Part shown: positions 1 through 6,347 of the stretch, piece after piece | How positions within the stretch are numbered: the stretch's first letter is position 1 | How the letters are laid out: every line of letters starts with the position of its first letter | Assembly: GCA_023396795.1 (NCBI GenBank) | Contig: JAEWUY010000120.1 | Coordinates: 1-16,242 of the forward strand | Reading direction: 5' to 3' | Origin: Bacillota bacterium | GTDB lineage: Bacteria; Bacillota_I; Bacilli_A; RFN20; CAG-826 | DNA: 16,242 bases | The notes under the pieces: generated by a model | The model's input: the letters and a program-made list of their open reading frames with translations, nothing else | Told to the model about the DNA's origin: nothing | Database searches by the model: none | Position numbers and translations under genes: made by a program

Positions 1-316
1 TACCTGCCGCAATAAAGACCATGTTCGCTCCTTTAACAACCTTGCGAATGTCTTCAACGGAAGCCATGGCCGCCTCGCGTCCAATATTTGGCTCTCCACC
101 AGCGCCTAAGCCACCAGTGATAGCCGGGCCAAGCACGATGCGATTACGTGATTTGGATGTAGCTAACGTTTGCCGGTCAGTATTGGCCACATAAAACTCG
201 ACAGCGCCTAAATCTTCATCAATCATACGATTGACGGCGTTATTTCCGGCCCCTCCTACACCTATAACAACAATGCGGGCGATTGGTTCGAAATTGTCTA
301 AATCAAATCCTTGCAT
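1..316 (-). CDS. ftsZ: Cell division GTPase FtsZ, N-terminal part (cut by window start)
   Basis: FtsZ is the tubulin-like GTPase that polymerises into the cytoplasmic Z ring at the division site. About 105 N-terminal residues are visible. They begin MQGFDLDNFEPIARIVVIG and continue with the nucleotide-binding stretch GVGGAGNNAVNRMI (about 19-32). Then come the NTD.Q motif (about 45-49), LGPAITGGLGAGGEPNIG (about 62-79) and MVFIAAG just before the window edge; the tubulin signature GGGTGTG lies beyond it. The ATG at 314-316 is preceded 8 nt upstream by a perfect AGGAGG (325-330), which overlaps the ftsA stop codon, so translation of the two genes is probably coupled. The extension before the GTPase fold is only about 13 residues. 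The gene continues outside the window; nothing looks broken. Confidence 0.97.
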   Translation of the reverse strand, partial: MQGFDLDNFEPIARIVVIGVGGAGNNAVNRMIDEDLGAVEFYVANTDRQTLATSKSRNRIVLGPAITGGLGAGGEPNIGREAAMASVEDIRKVVKGANMVFIAAG

Positions 317-328
317 ACTTCTAGCCTC

Positions 329-1609
329 CTATTTCCGGTCTTTGGCTTCTTTACTACCGCGCGTCAAAGTCGTGACGACGGGTCGATCTTCTTCTAAATA
401 GCTTTGATAACGATTATTAGCCAAAATAGCTCCTAAAGCATTTACATAAGTTTGATGACGAGCACCCACGGCCTTAGGAATAGCAAAAGATAATTTATTA
501 TCTGGAAAAGCCTCAACAATCATGGCGTCTAAACCATTTAAACGCGCTAAGCCACCGCTTATAATAAGCGGAATTGTCAATAATTTCTTATCATAACAAG
601 CCATTAATGAATTAATGGCTTGTTTTAAAGAGAGTAAATAATCGCCAACAAATTGTTCAGTAACTTCATTTAATTCTCGTGTCGAAAAATCTTTACTTTG
701 GCCTTCGATGTCCACACTAGTGGCAATCGTTGGATAGTAAGACATTGGGCGATGATCAATACCATAGCGGCGTTTTAACTTTTCGGCCTCATCAAACGGT
801 AAATTAAACGACTGCATAATTAAATCAGTTAAGTCTTTTCCACCCTTTTCAAAATAAGTTGAGGCAAACAAGGTTTTATTGCCGACAAGACTAACAGAGG
901 TGACTTCTGCTCCCATATCCACATATAAATATGTGGTGGGTAGTTCTAAATCTTGGGCGAACAAATACGACGCTGCATGTGGAGCAACAAGAACGCGTTT
1001 AATTGATATGCCTGCTTCCTTAAAAGCTCGCCGAAAGTTTTCAATGACCGAAAAAGGTAAAGCATGAATTTTTGCTGAAATAGATAGTGAATTGGATTTT
1101 TCGCCAATTGGTTGAGTCGAAAAAACACGACCATTATCTAATTCGAAAGCATCAGGAACGATATCAACAATTTGCCCACCATGTGGTACAACTTCCTTGC
1201 GGACTAATGAAACAACATTAGAAAGATCAATTGCTTCAACGGTTCCTGTCGGAGAGACAACGTTTGTTGTTTTATCGCTTTGATAAACCTCAAGACCAAG
1301 GGGCGGCAAGATTAAGATGGCGTCAGATATTGTCAGTTTAAGTTTTGCAGTAGCATCTTTAATTTCTTTAACTTCGCGAAGAGCCTCGATTAATCCAATC
1401 AAATTAACGATTTGTCCTCTTTCAACAAAGGCATCAATCGGCTTACGCATAGCGTAAAGAACGATTGGATGATCATCGAGTTCATAACCGACAACGAGTT
1501 TTATCTCGGCCGATGATATTTCTAAAGCGGCGGTAGGTTTTTCCATAAGGTTGTTATTCTGACTTATATTATATATATAAAGCCTTGATGTAGCAAAGGC
1601 AAAATACAT
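329..1609 (-). CDS. ftsA: Cell division protein FtsA (divergent actin-like ATPase)
   Basis: FtsA is the actin-family protein that tethers FtsZ filaments to the membrane. The family is recognised from AALEISSAEIKLVVG (about 27-41, phosphate-1 position), VERGQI (about 62-67, start of the 1C domain), YVDMGAEVTSVSLV (about 229-242, phosphate-2) and IISGGLARLNGL (about 349-360, adenosine site), and from its place directly before ftsZ. It is divergent: the usual D-I-G-S/T of phosphate-1 reads E-I-S-S, and the C-terminus (EEDRPVVTTLTRGSKEAKDRK region) shows no obvious amphipathic membrane-targeting helix. The start is uncertain. The ATG at 1609 has a good AGGAGA ribosome site (1615-1620) but adds 21 residues not usual for FtsA. 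The ATG at 1546 (MEKPTAALEI) matches the family start, lacks a Shine-Dalgarno, and lies about 15 nt after a predicted transcription start. A terminator upstream separates it from rsmH. Confidence 0.9.
   Translation of the reverse strand: MYFAFATSRLYIYNISQNNNLMEKPTAALEISSAEIKLVVGYELDDHPIVLYAMRKPIDAFVERGQIVNLIGLIEALREVKEIKDATAKLKLTISDAILILPPLGLEVYQSDKTTNVVSPTGTVEAIDLSNVVSLVRKEVVPHGGQIVDIVPDAFELDNGRVFSTQPIGEKSNSLSISAKIHALPFSVIENFRRAFKEAGISIKRVLVAPHAASYLFAQDLELPTTYLYVDMGAEVTSVSLVGNKTLFASTYFEKGGKDLTDLIMQSFNLPFDEAEKLKRRYGIDHRPMSYYPTIATSVDIEGQSKDFSTRELNEVTEQFVGDYLLSLKQAINSLMACYDKKLLTIPLIISGGLARLNGLDAMIVEAFPDNKLSFAIPKAVGARHQTYVNALGAILANNRYQSYLEEDRPVVTTLTRGSKEAKDRK
1568..1596 (-). promoter_or_regulatory. 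Putative sigma-A promoter for ftsA-ftsZ
   Basis: Reading the minus strand, TTGCTA (1591-1596, 4/6 to TTGACA) is followed after exactly 17 nt by a perfect TATAAT (1568-1573). The expected transcription start near 1561 lies about 15 nt before the ATG at 1546. The site falls inside the 21-codon N-terminal extension of the longest ftsA reading frame and downstream of a terminator, so it would supply ftsAZ with its own transcript. The assignment rests on pattern matching only; the run of alternating TA in the spacer makes a chance match possible. Confidence 0.6.
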
Positions 1610-1635
1610 AATTATCTCCTAGAAAATAACTAACC

Positions 1636-1665
1636 AATAAAAAAGCCGCATCATAAGATGCAGCT
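1636..1665 (-). terminator. Rho-independent terminator between the small membrane protein gene and ftsA
   Basis: On the minus strand, GCTGCATC (1657-1664) pairs with GATGCGGC (1645-1652) around a TTAT loop. This is an 8-bp stem with one G-U pair, extendable by one A-T pair, and it is followed directly by TTTTTT (1639-1644) and then ATT. The orientation fits termination of the mraZ-rsmH-small-protein transcript. The plus strand has no U tract at this hairpin. Confidence 0.85.
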
Positions 1666-1699
1666 CGGAAGGAGGGAGGTCCGTCCGTGATGAACAAGT

Positions 1700-1882
1700 T
1701 TATTCGGTAACGACTTCGCTTGTGGTGTTTTCGGTTATGGCCGCTTGGCTAGCGGCAATTTTTAAACTCAAGGGAATGGAAATAGCAACAGCGACAAGTG
1801 CCAATACCGAAAAGACGATTAAGGCTTTTTTGAAGCGATAATACGGAGCTTTGCGATTAAATTTGACGAGTTTGTCTTTCAT
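1700..1882 (-). CDS. Small single-pass membrane protein in the ftsL position
   Basis: This 60-residue protein has a basic cytoplasmic-type N-terminus (MKDKLVKFNRKAPYYRFKK, 1-19), one hydrophobic segment (about 20-43) and a short acidic/Thr-rich tail (about 44-60), predicting an N-in, C-out topology. Its place between rsmH and ftsA is where FtsL sits in many dcw clusters, and the size order (short N-tail, one TM) agrees. FtsL normally has 90 or more residues with an extracytoplasmic coiled coil, which is absent here, so calling it FtsL is positional inference only. The ATG follows the rsmH stop by 2 nt with AAGGAG (1888-1893) inside the end of rsmH, indicating coupled translation. A terminator follows about 35 nt after its stop codon. 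The reading frame is real on ribosome-site and topology grounds. Confidence 0.8.
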   Translation of the reverse strand: MKDKLVKFNRKAPYYRFKKALIVFSVLALVAVAISIPLSLKIAASQAAITENTTSEVVTE

Positions 1883-1884
1883 TT

Positions 1885-2826
1885 CTACTCCTTGACTCTT
1901 TCGACGGCCCTTAACTTCGCACTGTGCGAGCGAGGATTACGAGCTAACTCTTTACTAGATGGGGTGATGATTTTGCGATTGACAAGACGGAATTTTGGAA
2001 GATCTTCTTCCTTTGGAAGCGAGAAGACATTTCTTCTTGTTCCTTCAACAACTGTCACATCGCGGAAAGCATCTTTGACGAGACGATCTTCTAAGGATTG
2101 GAAGGAAATAATAACTAGCCGACCACCGACATTAAGGAGTTTAAGTGCGTCCTTAACCGTAATCTCAAGGGCTCCCAGTTCATCATTTACTTCGATACGC
2201 AACGCTTGAAATATTTGCTTGGCGGGATGTCCTTTTTTTGCCAGTTCCTTCATCGGCTTAGCCGACTTGATGAGGTCAACAAGTTGTTGGGTAGTCTCAA
2301 TAGGCGCATTAATACGTGCTTCAGCGATTTTCCGGGCGATTTGATATGCGTATTTATCTTCGCCATATTCTCCAAAAATGCGCGTTAGGTCCGTGACACT
2401 ATAAGTGTTAACAACCTCATATGCCGTTAATGAACTACGCTCATCCATTCGCATGTCGAGACGGGCATTGCTACGATATGAGAAACCCCGTTCTGAATCA
2501 TCGAATTGAGGAGAGGAAACGCCGAGATCCATTAAGATCCCATCAACCTTCTGAATGTTGAGGCGATATAGTACTTCTTTGAAGTTCCGAAAGTTTTCGT
2601 GAACTGTTTCGAAGTTGCTACTAATTTTCGAGAGGGTAATTTTCGAATTTTCAATCGCTTGATAATCCTGATCTAATCCGACTAATTTCCCCTTGCGGCT
2701 CAGTTGAGCCAAGATTCTACTTGCATGACCCGCTCGACCAAGAGTGAGATCAACATATATTCCGTCGGGTTTAATATTTAAAGCATCGATGGCTTCGTCT
2801 AATAAGACGGGAACGTGTTCTTCCAT
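1885..2826 (-). CDS. rsmH: 16S rRNA (cytosine1402-N4)-methyltransferase RsmH (MraW)
   Basis: RsmH uses S-adenosylmethionine to methylate N4 of C1402 in the decoding centre of 16S rRNA. The 313-residue length is normal. The N-terminus EHVPVLLDEAID is the family start. The SAM-binding loop DLTLGRAGHA (26-35) is followed by GLDQD (50-54), DLGVSSPQFDDSERGFSYR (100-118) with DMRMD, and HPAKQIFQALRIEVNDEL (200-217). Near the C-terminus lies SFQSLEDR (241-248), where most homologues read SFHSLEDR, so one conserved His is Gln. The gene starts 3 nt after the mraZ stop with no clear Shine-Dalgarno, so translational coupling to mraZ is likely. The mraZ-rsmH pair is the standard head of a dcw cluster. 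Confidence 0.97.
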   Translation of the reverse strand: MEEHVPVLLDEAIDALNIKPDGIYVDLTLGRAGHASRILAQLSRKGKLVGLDQDYQAIENSKITLSKISSNFETVHENFRNFKEVLYRLNIQKVDGILMDLGVSSPQFDDSERGFSYRSNARLDMRMDERSSLTAYEVVNTYSVTDLTRIFGEYGEDKYAYQIARKIAEARINAPIETTQQLVDLIKSAKPMKELAKKGHPAKQIFQALRIEVNDELGALEITVKDALKLLNVGGRLVIISFQSLEDRLVKDAFRDVTVVEGTRRNVFSLPKEEDLPKFRLVNRKIITPSSKELARNPRSHSAKLRAVERVKE

Positions 2827-2829
2827 AGA

Positions 2830-3255
2830 CTATTGAACAGGTAATTTTTCTGCTTTGGCTTCGTAATCTTTTTCGTTTTGCTGCAGATATTTTTCCCAAG
2901 CAGAAGCGTCCCAAATTTCAAAGTGATTTATGACGCCCACAACTACCACACTACGTGAAATTTTGTAATCAGTTAGTAACCGACTAGGGAGTTGAATGCG
3001 ACCTTGAGCGTCAACTTCGAGTTCGACGACGCTCGATAAGGCGATACGTTGTACATCACGAGCATCGCGCTGGTTATAGGAAAGATTTTCAAGAGCGGTA
3101 GTTAGAATTTGAAAGTCAGCTTCTTTATAAACGCTGAGCGATCCTTCATAACCTTTGAGAATATAAAGACGACCGCCGGCTTCATTCCGCATTTTACTCG
3201 GAATGACAAGACGACCTTTGTTATCGAGGGTATGAGAATAGCTTCCAAAGAACAT
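2830..3255 (-). CDS. mraZ: Transcriptional regulator MraZ
   Basis: MraZ is an AbrB-fold, DNA-binding regulator of the dcw cluster that acts on direct repeats upstream of its own gene. Two MraZ half-domains are visible: MFFGSYSHTLDNKGRLVIPS near the N-terminus and LEVDAQGRIQLPSRLL in the middle, each with the family D..GR...P core. VGVINHFEIWD and W.KYL follow towards the C-terminus. The ATG at 3255 matches the family start (M-F-x-G-x-Y). The reading frame also allows a GTG at 3264, only 3 nt after GGAGG (3268-3272), while the ATG lies 12 nt after it; neither spacing is ideal. The GTG lies inside the third operator repeat. mraZ, rsmH and the small membrane protein form one operon. Confidence 0.96.
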   Translation of the reverse strand: MFFGSYSHTLDNKGRLVIPSKMRNEAGGRLYILKGYEGSLSVYKEADFQILTTALENLSYNQRDARDVQRIALSSVVELEVDAQGRIQLPSRLLTDYKISRSVVVVGVINHFEIWDASAWEKYLQQNEKDYEAKAEKLPVQ

Positions 3256-3257
3256 TT

Positions 3258-3287
3258 CTACCACTTACCTCCACTTTCTACCACTTA
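3258..3287 (-). promoter_or_regulatory. Putative MraZ operator: three tandem 10-bp repeats
   Basis: Minus-strand sequence holds three head-to-tail 10-mers: TAAGTGGTAG (3278-3287), AAAGTGGAGG (3268-3277) and TAAGTGGTAG (3258-3267). The first and third are identical and all share AAGTGG. MraZ is known to bind three or four direct repeats with about 10-bp periodicity (TGGG-type boxes in proteobacteria, AAAGTG-type boxes in mycoplasmas), and this array fits the latter. It begins just after the predicted transcription start, contains the only Shine-Dalgarno candidate (GGAGG) in repeat 2, and reaches to within 2 nt of the mraZ ATG. Bound MraZ would therefore block transcription of its own operon. 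Binding is inferred, not shown. Confidence 0.85.
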
Positions 3288-3295
3288 GCACTCAT

Positions 3296-3325
3296 ATTAT
3301 ACGCACATTGATTCAAGCGTGTAAA
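3296..3325 (-). promoter_or_regulatory. Putative sigma-A promoter of the mraZ operon
   Basis: On the minus strand TTTACA (3320-3325, 5/6 to TTGACA) is separated by 18 nt from a perfect TATAAT (3296-3301). The predicted transcription start, near 3289, is directly before the first MraZ-type repeat. The -35 box begins only a few bases after the U tract of the upstream terminator, so the two operons are packed tightly. Confidence 0.8.
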
Positions 3326-3329
3326 CAGC

Positions 3330-3358
3330 AAAAAAAGTCCCAATTTAAACACTGGGAC
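3330..3358 (-). terminator. Rho-independent terminator of the pheS-pheT-DUF177 operon
   Basis: On the minus strand GTCCCA (3353-3358) pairs perfectly with TGGGAC (3337-3342) around a 10-nt AT-rich loop, followed by seven T (3330-3336). It lies about 70 nt after the DUF177 stop codon and just before the mraZ promoter. Confidence 0.88.
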
Positions 3359-3430
3359 CTGGGAATAATGTGTTGTTTAATTAATTAAACAGATAAATCT
3401 AATTAGTATTTTATTAGTATATTTTTAGCA

Positions 3431-3937
3431 TTACAATTCATCATCATCTAAGTCAATTTCGTCTAATTTAGAAAACCTATCATCCCCACTTATACGTCGA
3501 TCTTCGGCTAACTGTTCATCATCAAGAACACGATATCCTTCGCCGCCTTGTGGTCGTTTAGCGCCAGGCTTTATTGGTTTAAGCGGAATGTTAGCAGAGA
3601 TTAAAGCCAATAAAATTATCTCAATTTCAATCTCATCTTTATCAATGATGATGACTTCATCTTCAAATGATTTTGAATCACCAATAAATACTTCTTCGCG
3701 AATCATTACTTCATCTTCGAAGGCTTCTAAAGAATAAGAGCATTCCAAAATAACTTTGACCTTAAGGTCAACATTTAAACGAATGATGTTACGATACTTT
3801 GTAATTTCTAAAATACCCAGCCCTTTTTTAATATCCAATAACGGGCTTTTAAATAATGGTTTGTAATCATGGAAACTAAACTCTTTTTCGATAACGATTG
3901 TTTTATCTAAAACGAGTTTTGATTTAGAAATAATCAT
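3431..3937 (-). CDS. DUF177 / YceD-family protein
   Basis: This 168-residue protein resembles the DUF177 (YceD) family. Those proteins are usually encoded next to rpmF and linked to 23S rRNA or ribosome biogenesis; the exact role is unclear. Family-like features are the Leu/Val-rich strand ending LECSYSLEAF (about 64-73), EEVFI (about 81-85), a D-E-I-E-I-E stretch (about 100-106) and the tail pattern GEGYRVLDDEQ then DDRFSKLDEI, which parallels the usual 'D-x-R-x-x-x-L' ending. Only one cysteine (C66) remains of the CxxC pair seen in many members. The C-terminus is strongly acidic. The ATG is 2 nt after the pheT stop with only a weak AAGAGA ribosome site, suggesting translational coupling. 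No rpmF follows; the operon ends at a terminator. Confidence 0.75.
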   Translation of the reverse strand: MIISKSKLVLDKTIVIEKEFSFHDYKPLFKSPLLDIKKGLGILEITKYRNIIRLNVDLKVKVILECSYSLEAFEDEVMIREEVFIGDSKSFEDEVIIIDKDEIEIEIILLALISANIPLKPIKPGAKRPQGGEGYRVLDDEQLAEDRRISGDDRFSKLDEIDLDDDEL

Positions 3938-3939
3938 TG

Positions 3940-6339
3940 TTATTCTCTTAAAGTGATTCCAAATTTCTTGTTTAACAAAGTTAAAACGGCCTTCTCGGCT
4001 ACGGCGACTTCGTTATCTTTTAATGTTCGATCATCGCGTTCATAAGTAACTGTAAGAGCGATTGATTTTTGATTTTGGGCAATTCCTTCGCCAACATAAA
4101 CATCGAAGACATCAATATTTTTAATAATGCGATCGACAGAGGCAATTGCCTGAACAATTTGACGAACTTCTAATTTAGCATTCACCACTAGCGATAAATC
4201 GCGTTTAACAGCTGGAAAACGAGAAAACGCCTTAAAAACAGGTTGCCCTGTCTCGAGTGACAAAAGGAGTCCGAGATCAAGTTCTAAAACAAAAACTTTG
4301 TTTTTACCTAAATCATACTTATTCAAACATAAAGGATGAATCTCGCCAAGATAGCCAACTTCTTTGCCGTTTACTTTAAGAAGAGCTGAACGCCCAGGAT
4401 GGAGCTCCTTTTGTTCATTCTTTAGCTTTTCAAAACTATAACGGGTATCTTTGATACCCAAGACATTATTAAGTCCTTCGACCAAACCTTTAAGGTGATA
4501 AAAAGAATAAGGGATTTTATTAAGTTGGTAATGATATAAGTCATTGCCAACAAGAACAAGGCCAAGTCGAAGCCCTGATTCGCTCGTGGTGTCAATATCG
4601 CTTATTTCATAAAACGCAAAATCCTTTGCTCCACGAGCGAGGTTATAAGAAGCAACCTTGAGTAATGACGGCATTAGACTTAACCGCAAATATTCATGTT
4701 CATCGGTTAATGGATTGATTAAGCGATGAGCATCTCCTTTTGTTAATATTTTGAATCCGTCTAATTCTTCCTTGCGAACAAGGGAATAGGTCAAGGCTTC
4801 ATTAATACCTTGTCCCGACAAATAACGACGGAGCAATTGCAAGGATTGTTTATCCTTTGGATAACCCCCAACCGTAACTTGTAAGGACGGCAGAGTGCCA
4901 ATAACTTTATCTAGACCAATAATGCGAATAACTTCTTCGCTTATATCGGCTTCACTAGCGATATCGATTCGCCACTGAGGAATGGTTACAATGAATTCAT
5001 CGCGATTTAAAACATTAACGTCCATCCAATCACGAGTTAATGTTTCGACAATCTCTTGCTGCAAGAATTTCGTACCCAGACGATTATTGATATAAGAGAC
5101 CGATGTTGAGATTTTGCTTACTTCTTTCTTTTCTCGCCGATCAAAAGTCACGATTTCTTCAATATCTTCCGCACCACAGAGAGTCGAAATCATCTCCGTA
5201 GCTAAATCCATAACCTCGAGAAATTGATGAGGGTTGATGCCTTTAACAAAACGATTCGAAGAATCGCTACTTAAGCCAAGGCGAGTGGAAGTCCGACGAA
5301 TAGCATCGAAGGCAAAATTAGCAACTTCAACAACAATATTTTTTGTTTTCTCGTTTACGGCCGAGGCTAATGAACCCATAACTCCGCCTAGACACATGAC
5401 TTGCCCACCACTTGTAATAACAATGTCACCCTTAACGATGGCATATTCTTTTTCATCTAATGCCGTAAACGTCCCAACATAATCATCCTTGATAATTAGT
5501 TCTGGTTTCAACAAACGATCAAGATCATACATATGAAGGGGCTGTCCGGTTAAAAGCATAATATAATTGCCGATATCGACAATGTTGTTGATGGAACGAA
5601 CCCCCATGCTTTGCAAAGCAATTTTTAACCATTTTGGCGATGGGGCAACTTTAATATTTTTAATAACACGACCAGAAAATTGCGGGCAATTGGTTGTTAA
5701 AGAATTAATAACAAAAGATGATTTATTACCTTTAGGTAATAACGTAGGCTTATATTTGACTTCTCGCTCATAAAGAGTCGAAATTTCTCGCGCCATATTA
5801 ATAACGCTATATAAGTCACTGCGGTTGGCGAGAAGTTTTAAATCCAAAATAACGTCATCAAGACCAAGATATGCCAAAACATTTTCGTCTCCGACCACTG
5901 CGTCATCATTTAAGGACTCAATGCCAGCGATTTGTTCTTCGTTAAGAAATTTACTATCTACTCCTAATTCTAAAAGTGAGCAAATCATGCCTTGACTTTC
6001 ATAGCCACGAATCACGCCTTTGCTAATTTTCCCACCAGGAAGCATGGCTCCATCGCGTGCAACGATAACTTTTTGGCCTTTGCGAACATTGGGAGCGCCA
6101 CAAATAATTTGCAGGACCCCATATTTCTCACCAGTATTAACTTTAGTTAAAGACAAATGATCACTGTCGGGATGAGGAAGACATTCAATGACTTCGCCAA
6201 TTACTAAATTAGTGGCAGATGAAAGCTTCTCAACCGCTTCAACTTCAACACCAGCAAACGTCAAGCGATCAGCGAGTTCTTGGGGGTCAATATCGCTAAG
6301 ATCAATATATTTCTTAATCCAATTTAGACTAACTTTCAT
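3940..6339 (-). CDS. pheT: Phenylalanyl-tRNA synthetase beta subunit
   Basis: PheT is the large subunit of the cytoplasmic (alpha-beta)2 PheRS, which charges tRNA-Phe; it carries the editing site and most tRNA contacts. The length of 799 residues is typical of the full bacterial form. The N-terminus MKVSLNWIKKYIDLSDID is the family start. An EMAP/OB-type tRNA-binding domain spans about 40-150 (GEVIECLPHPDSDHLSLTKV, ICGAPN). It is followed by the B3/B4 editing region (about 210-360, with LTGQPLHMYDLD), the B5 domain (about 400-475), a catalytic-like core and a C-terminal ferredoxin-fold anticodon-binding domain (about 705-799, FSRFPAVKRDLSLVV). It starts 8 nt after the pheS stop with AGGTGG (6344-6349) overlapping that stop. 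Expression is expected to follow the T-box upstream of pheS. Confidence 0.98.
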   Translation of the reverse strand: MKVSLNWIKKYIDLSDIDPQELADRLTFAGVEVEAVEKLSSATNLVIGEVIECLPHPDSDHLSLTKVNTGEKYGVLQIICGAPNVRKGQKVIVARDGAMLPGGKISKGVIRGYESQGMICSLLELGVDSKFLNEEQIAGIESLNDDAVVGDENVLAYLGLDDVILDLKLLANRSDLYSVINMAREISTLYEREVKYKPTLLPKGNKSSFVINSLTTNCPQFSGRVIKNIKVAPSPKWLKIALQSMGVRSINNIVDIGNYIMLLTGQPLHMYDLDRLLKPELIIKDDYVGTFTALDEKEYAIVKGDIVITSGGQVMCLGGVMGSLASAVNEKTKNIVVEVANFAFDAIRRTSTRLGLSSDSSNRFVKGINPHQFLEVMDLATEMISTLCGAEDIEEIVTFDRREKKEVSKISTSVSYINNRLGTKFLQQEIVETLTRDWMDVNVLNRDEFIVTIPQWRIDIASEADISEEVIRIIGLDKVIGTLPSLQVTVGGYPKDKQSLQLLRRYLSGQGINEALTYSLVRKEELDGFKILTKGDAHRLINPLTDEHEYLRLSLMPSLLKVASYNLARGAKDFAFYEISDIDTTSESGLRLGLVLVGNDLYHYQLNKIPYSFYHLKGLVEGLNNVLGIKDTRYSFEKLKNEQKELHPGRSALLKVNGKEVGYLGEIHPLCLNKYDLGKNKVFVLELDLGLLLSLETGQPVFKAFSRFPAVKRDLSLVVNAKLEVRQIVQAIASVDRIIKNIDVFDVYVGEGIAQNQKSIALTVTYERDDRTLKDNEVAVAEKAVLTLLNKKFGITLRE

Positions 6340-6347
6340 ATTGCCAC

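Noticed and set aside
3262..3264. GTG at 3264 as the mraZ start codon.
   Set aside because: It is only 3 nt from GGAGG, lies inside the third operator repeat, and adds three residues before the family-standard M-F-x-G-x-Y start at 3255. It is kept as an alternative, not the main call.
3373..3392. AT-only palindrome GTTTAATTAATTAAAC after the DUF177 stop as an extra terminator or operator.
   Set aside because: It has no G+C pairs of note and no T tract suited to it, and a strong terminator lies just downstream. It is likely a chance AT-rich palindrome.
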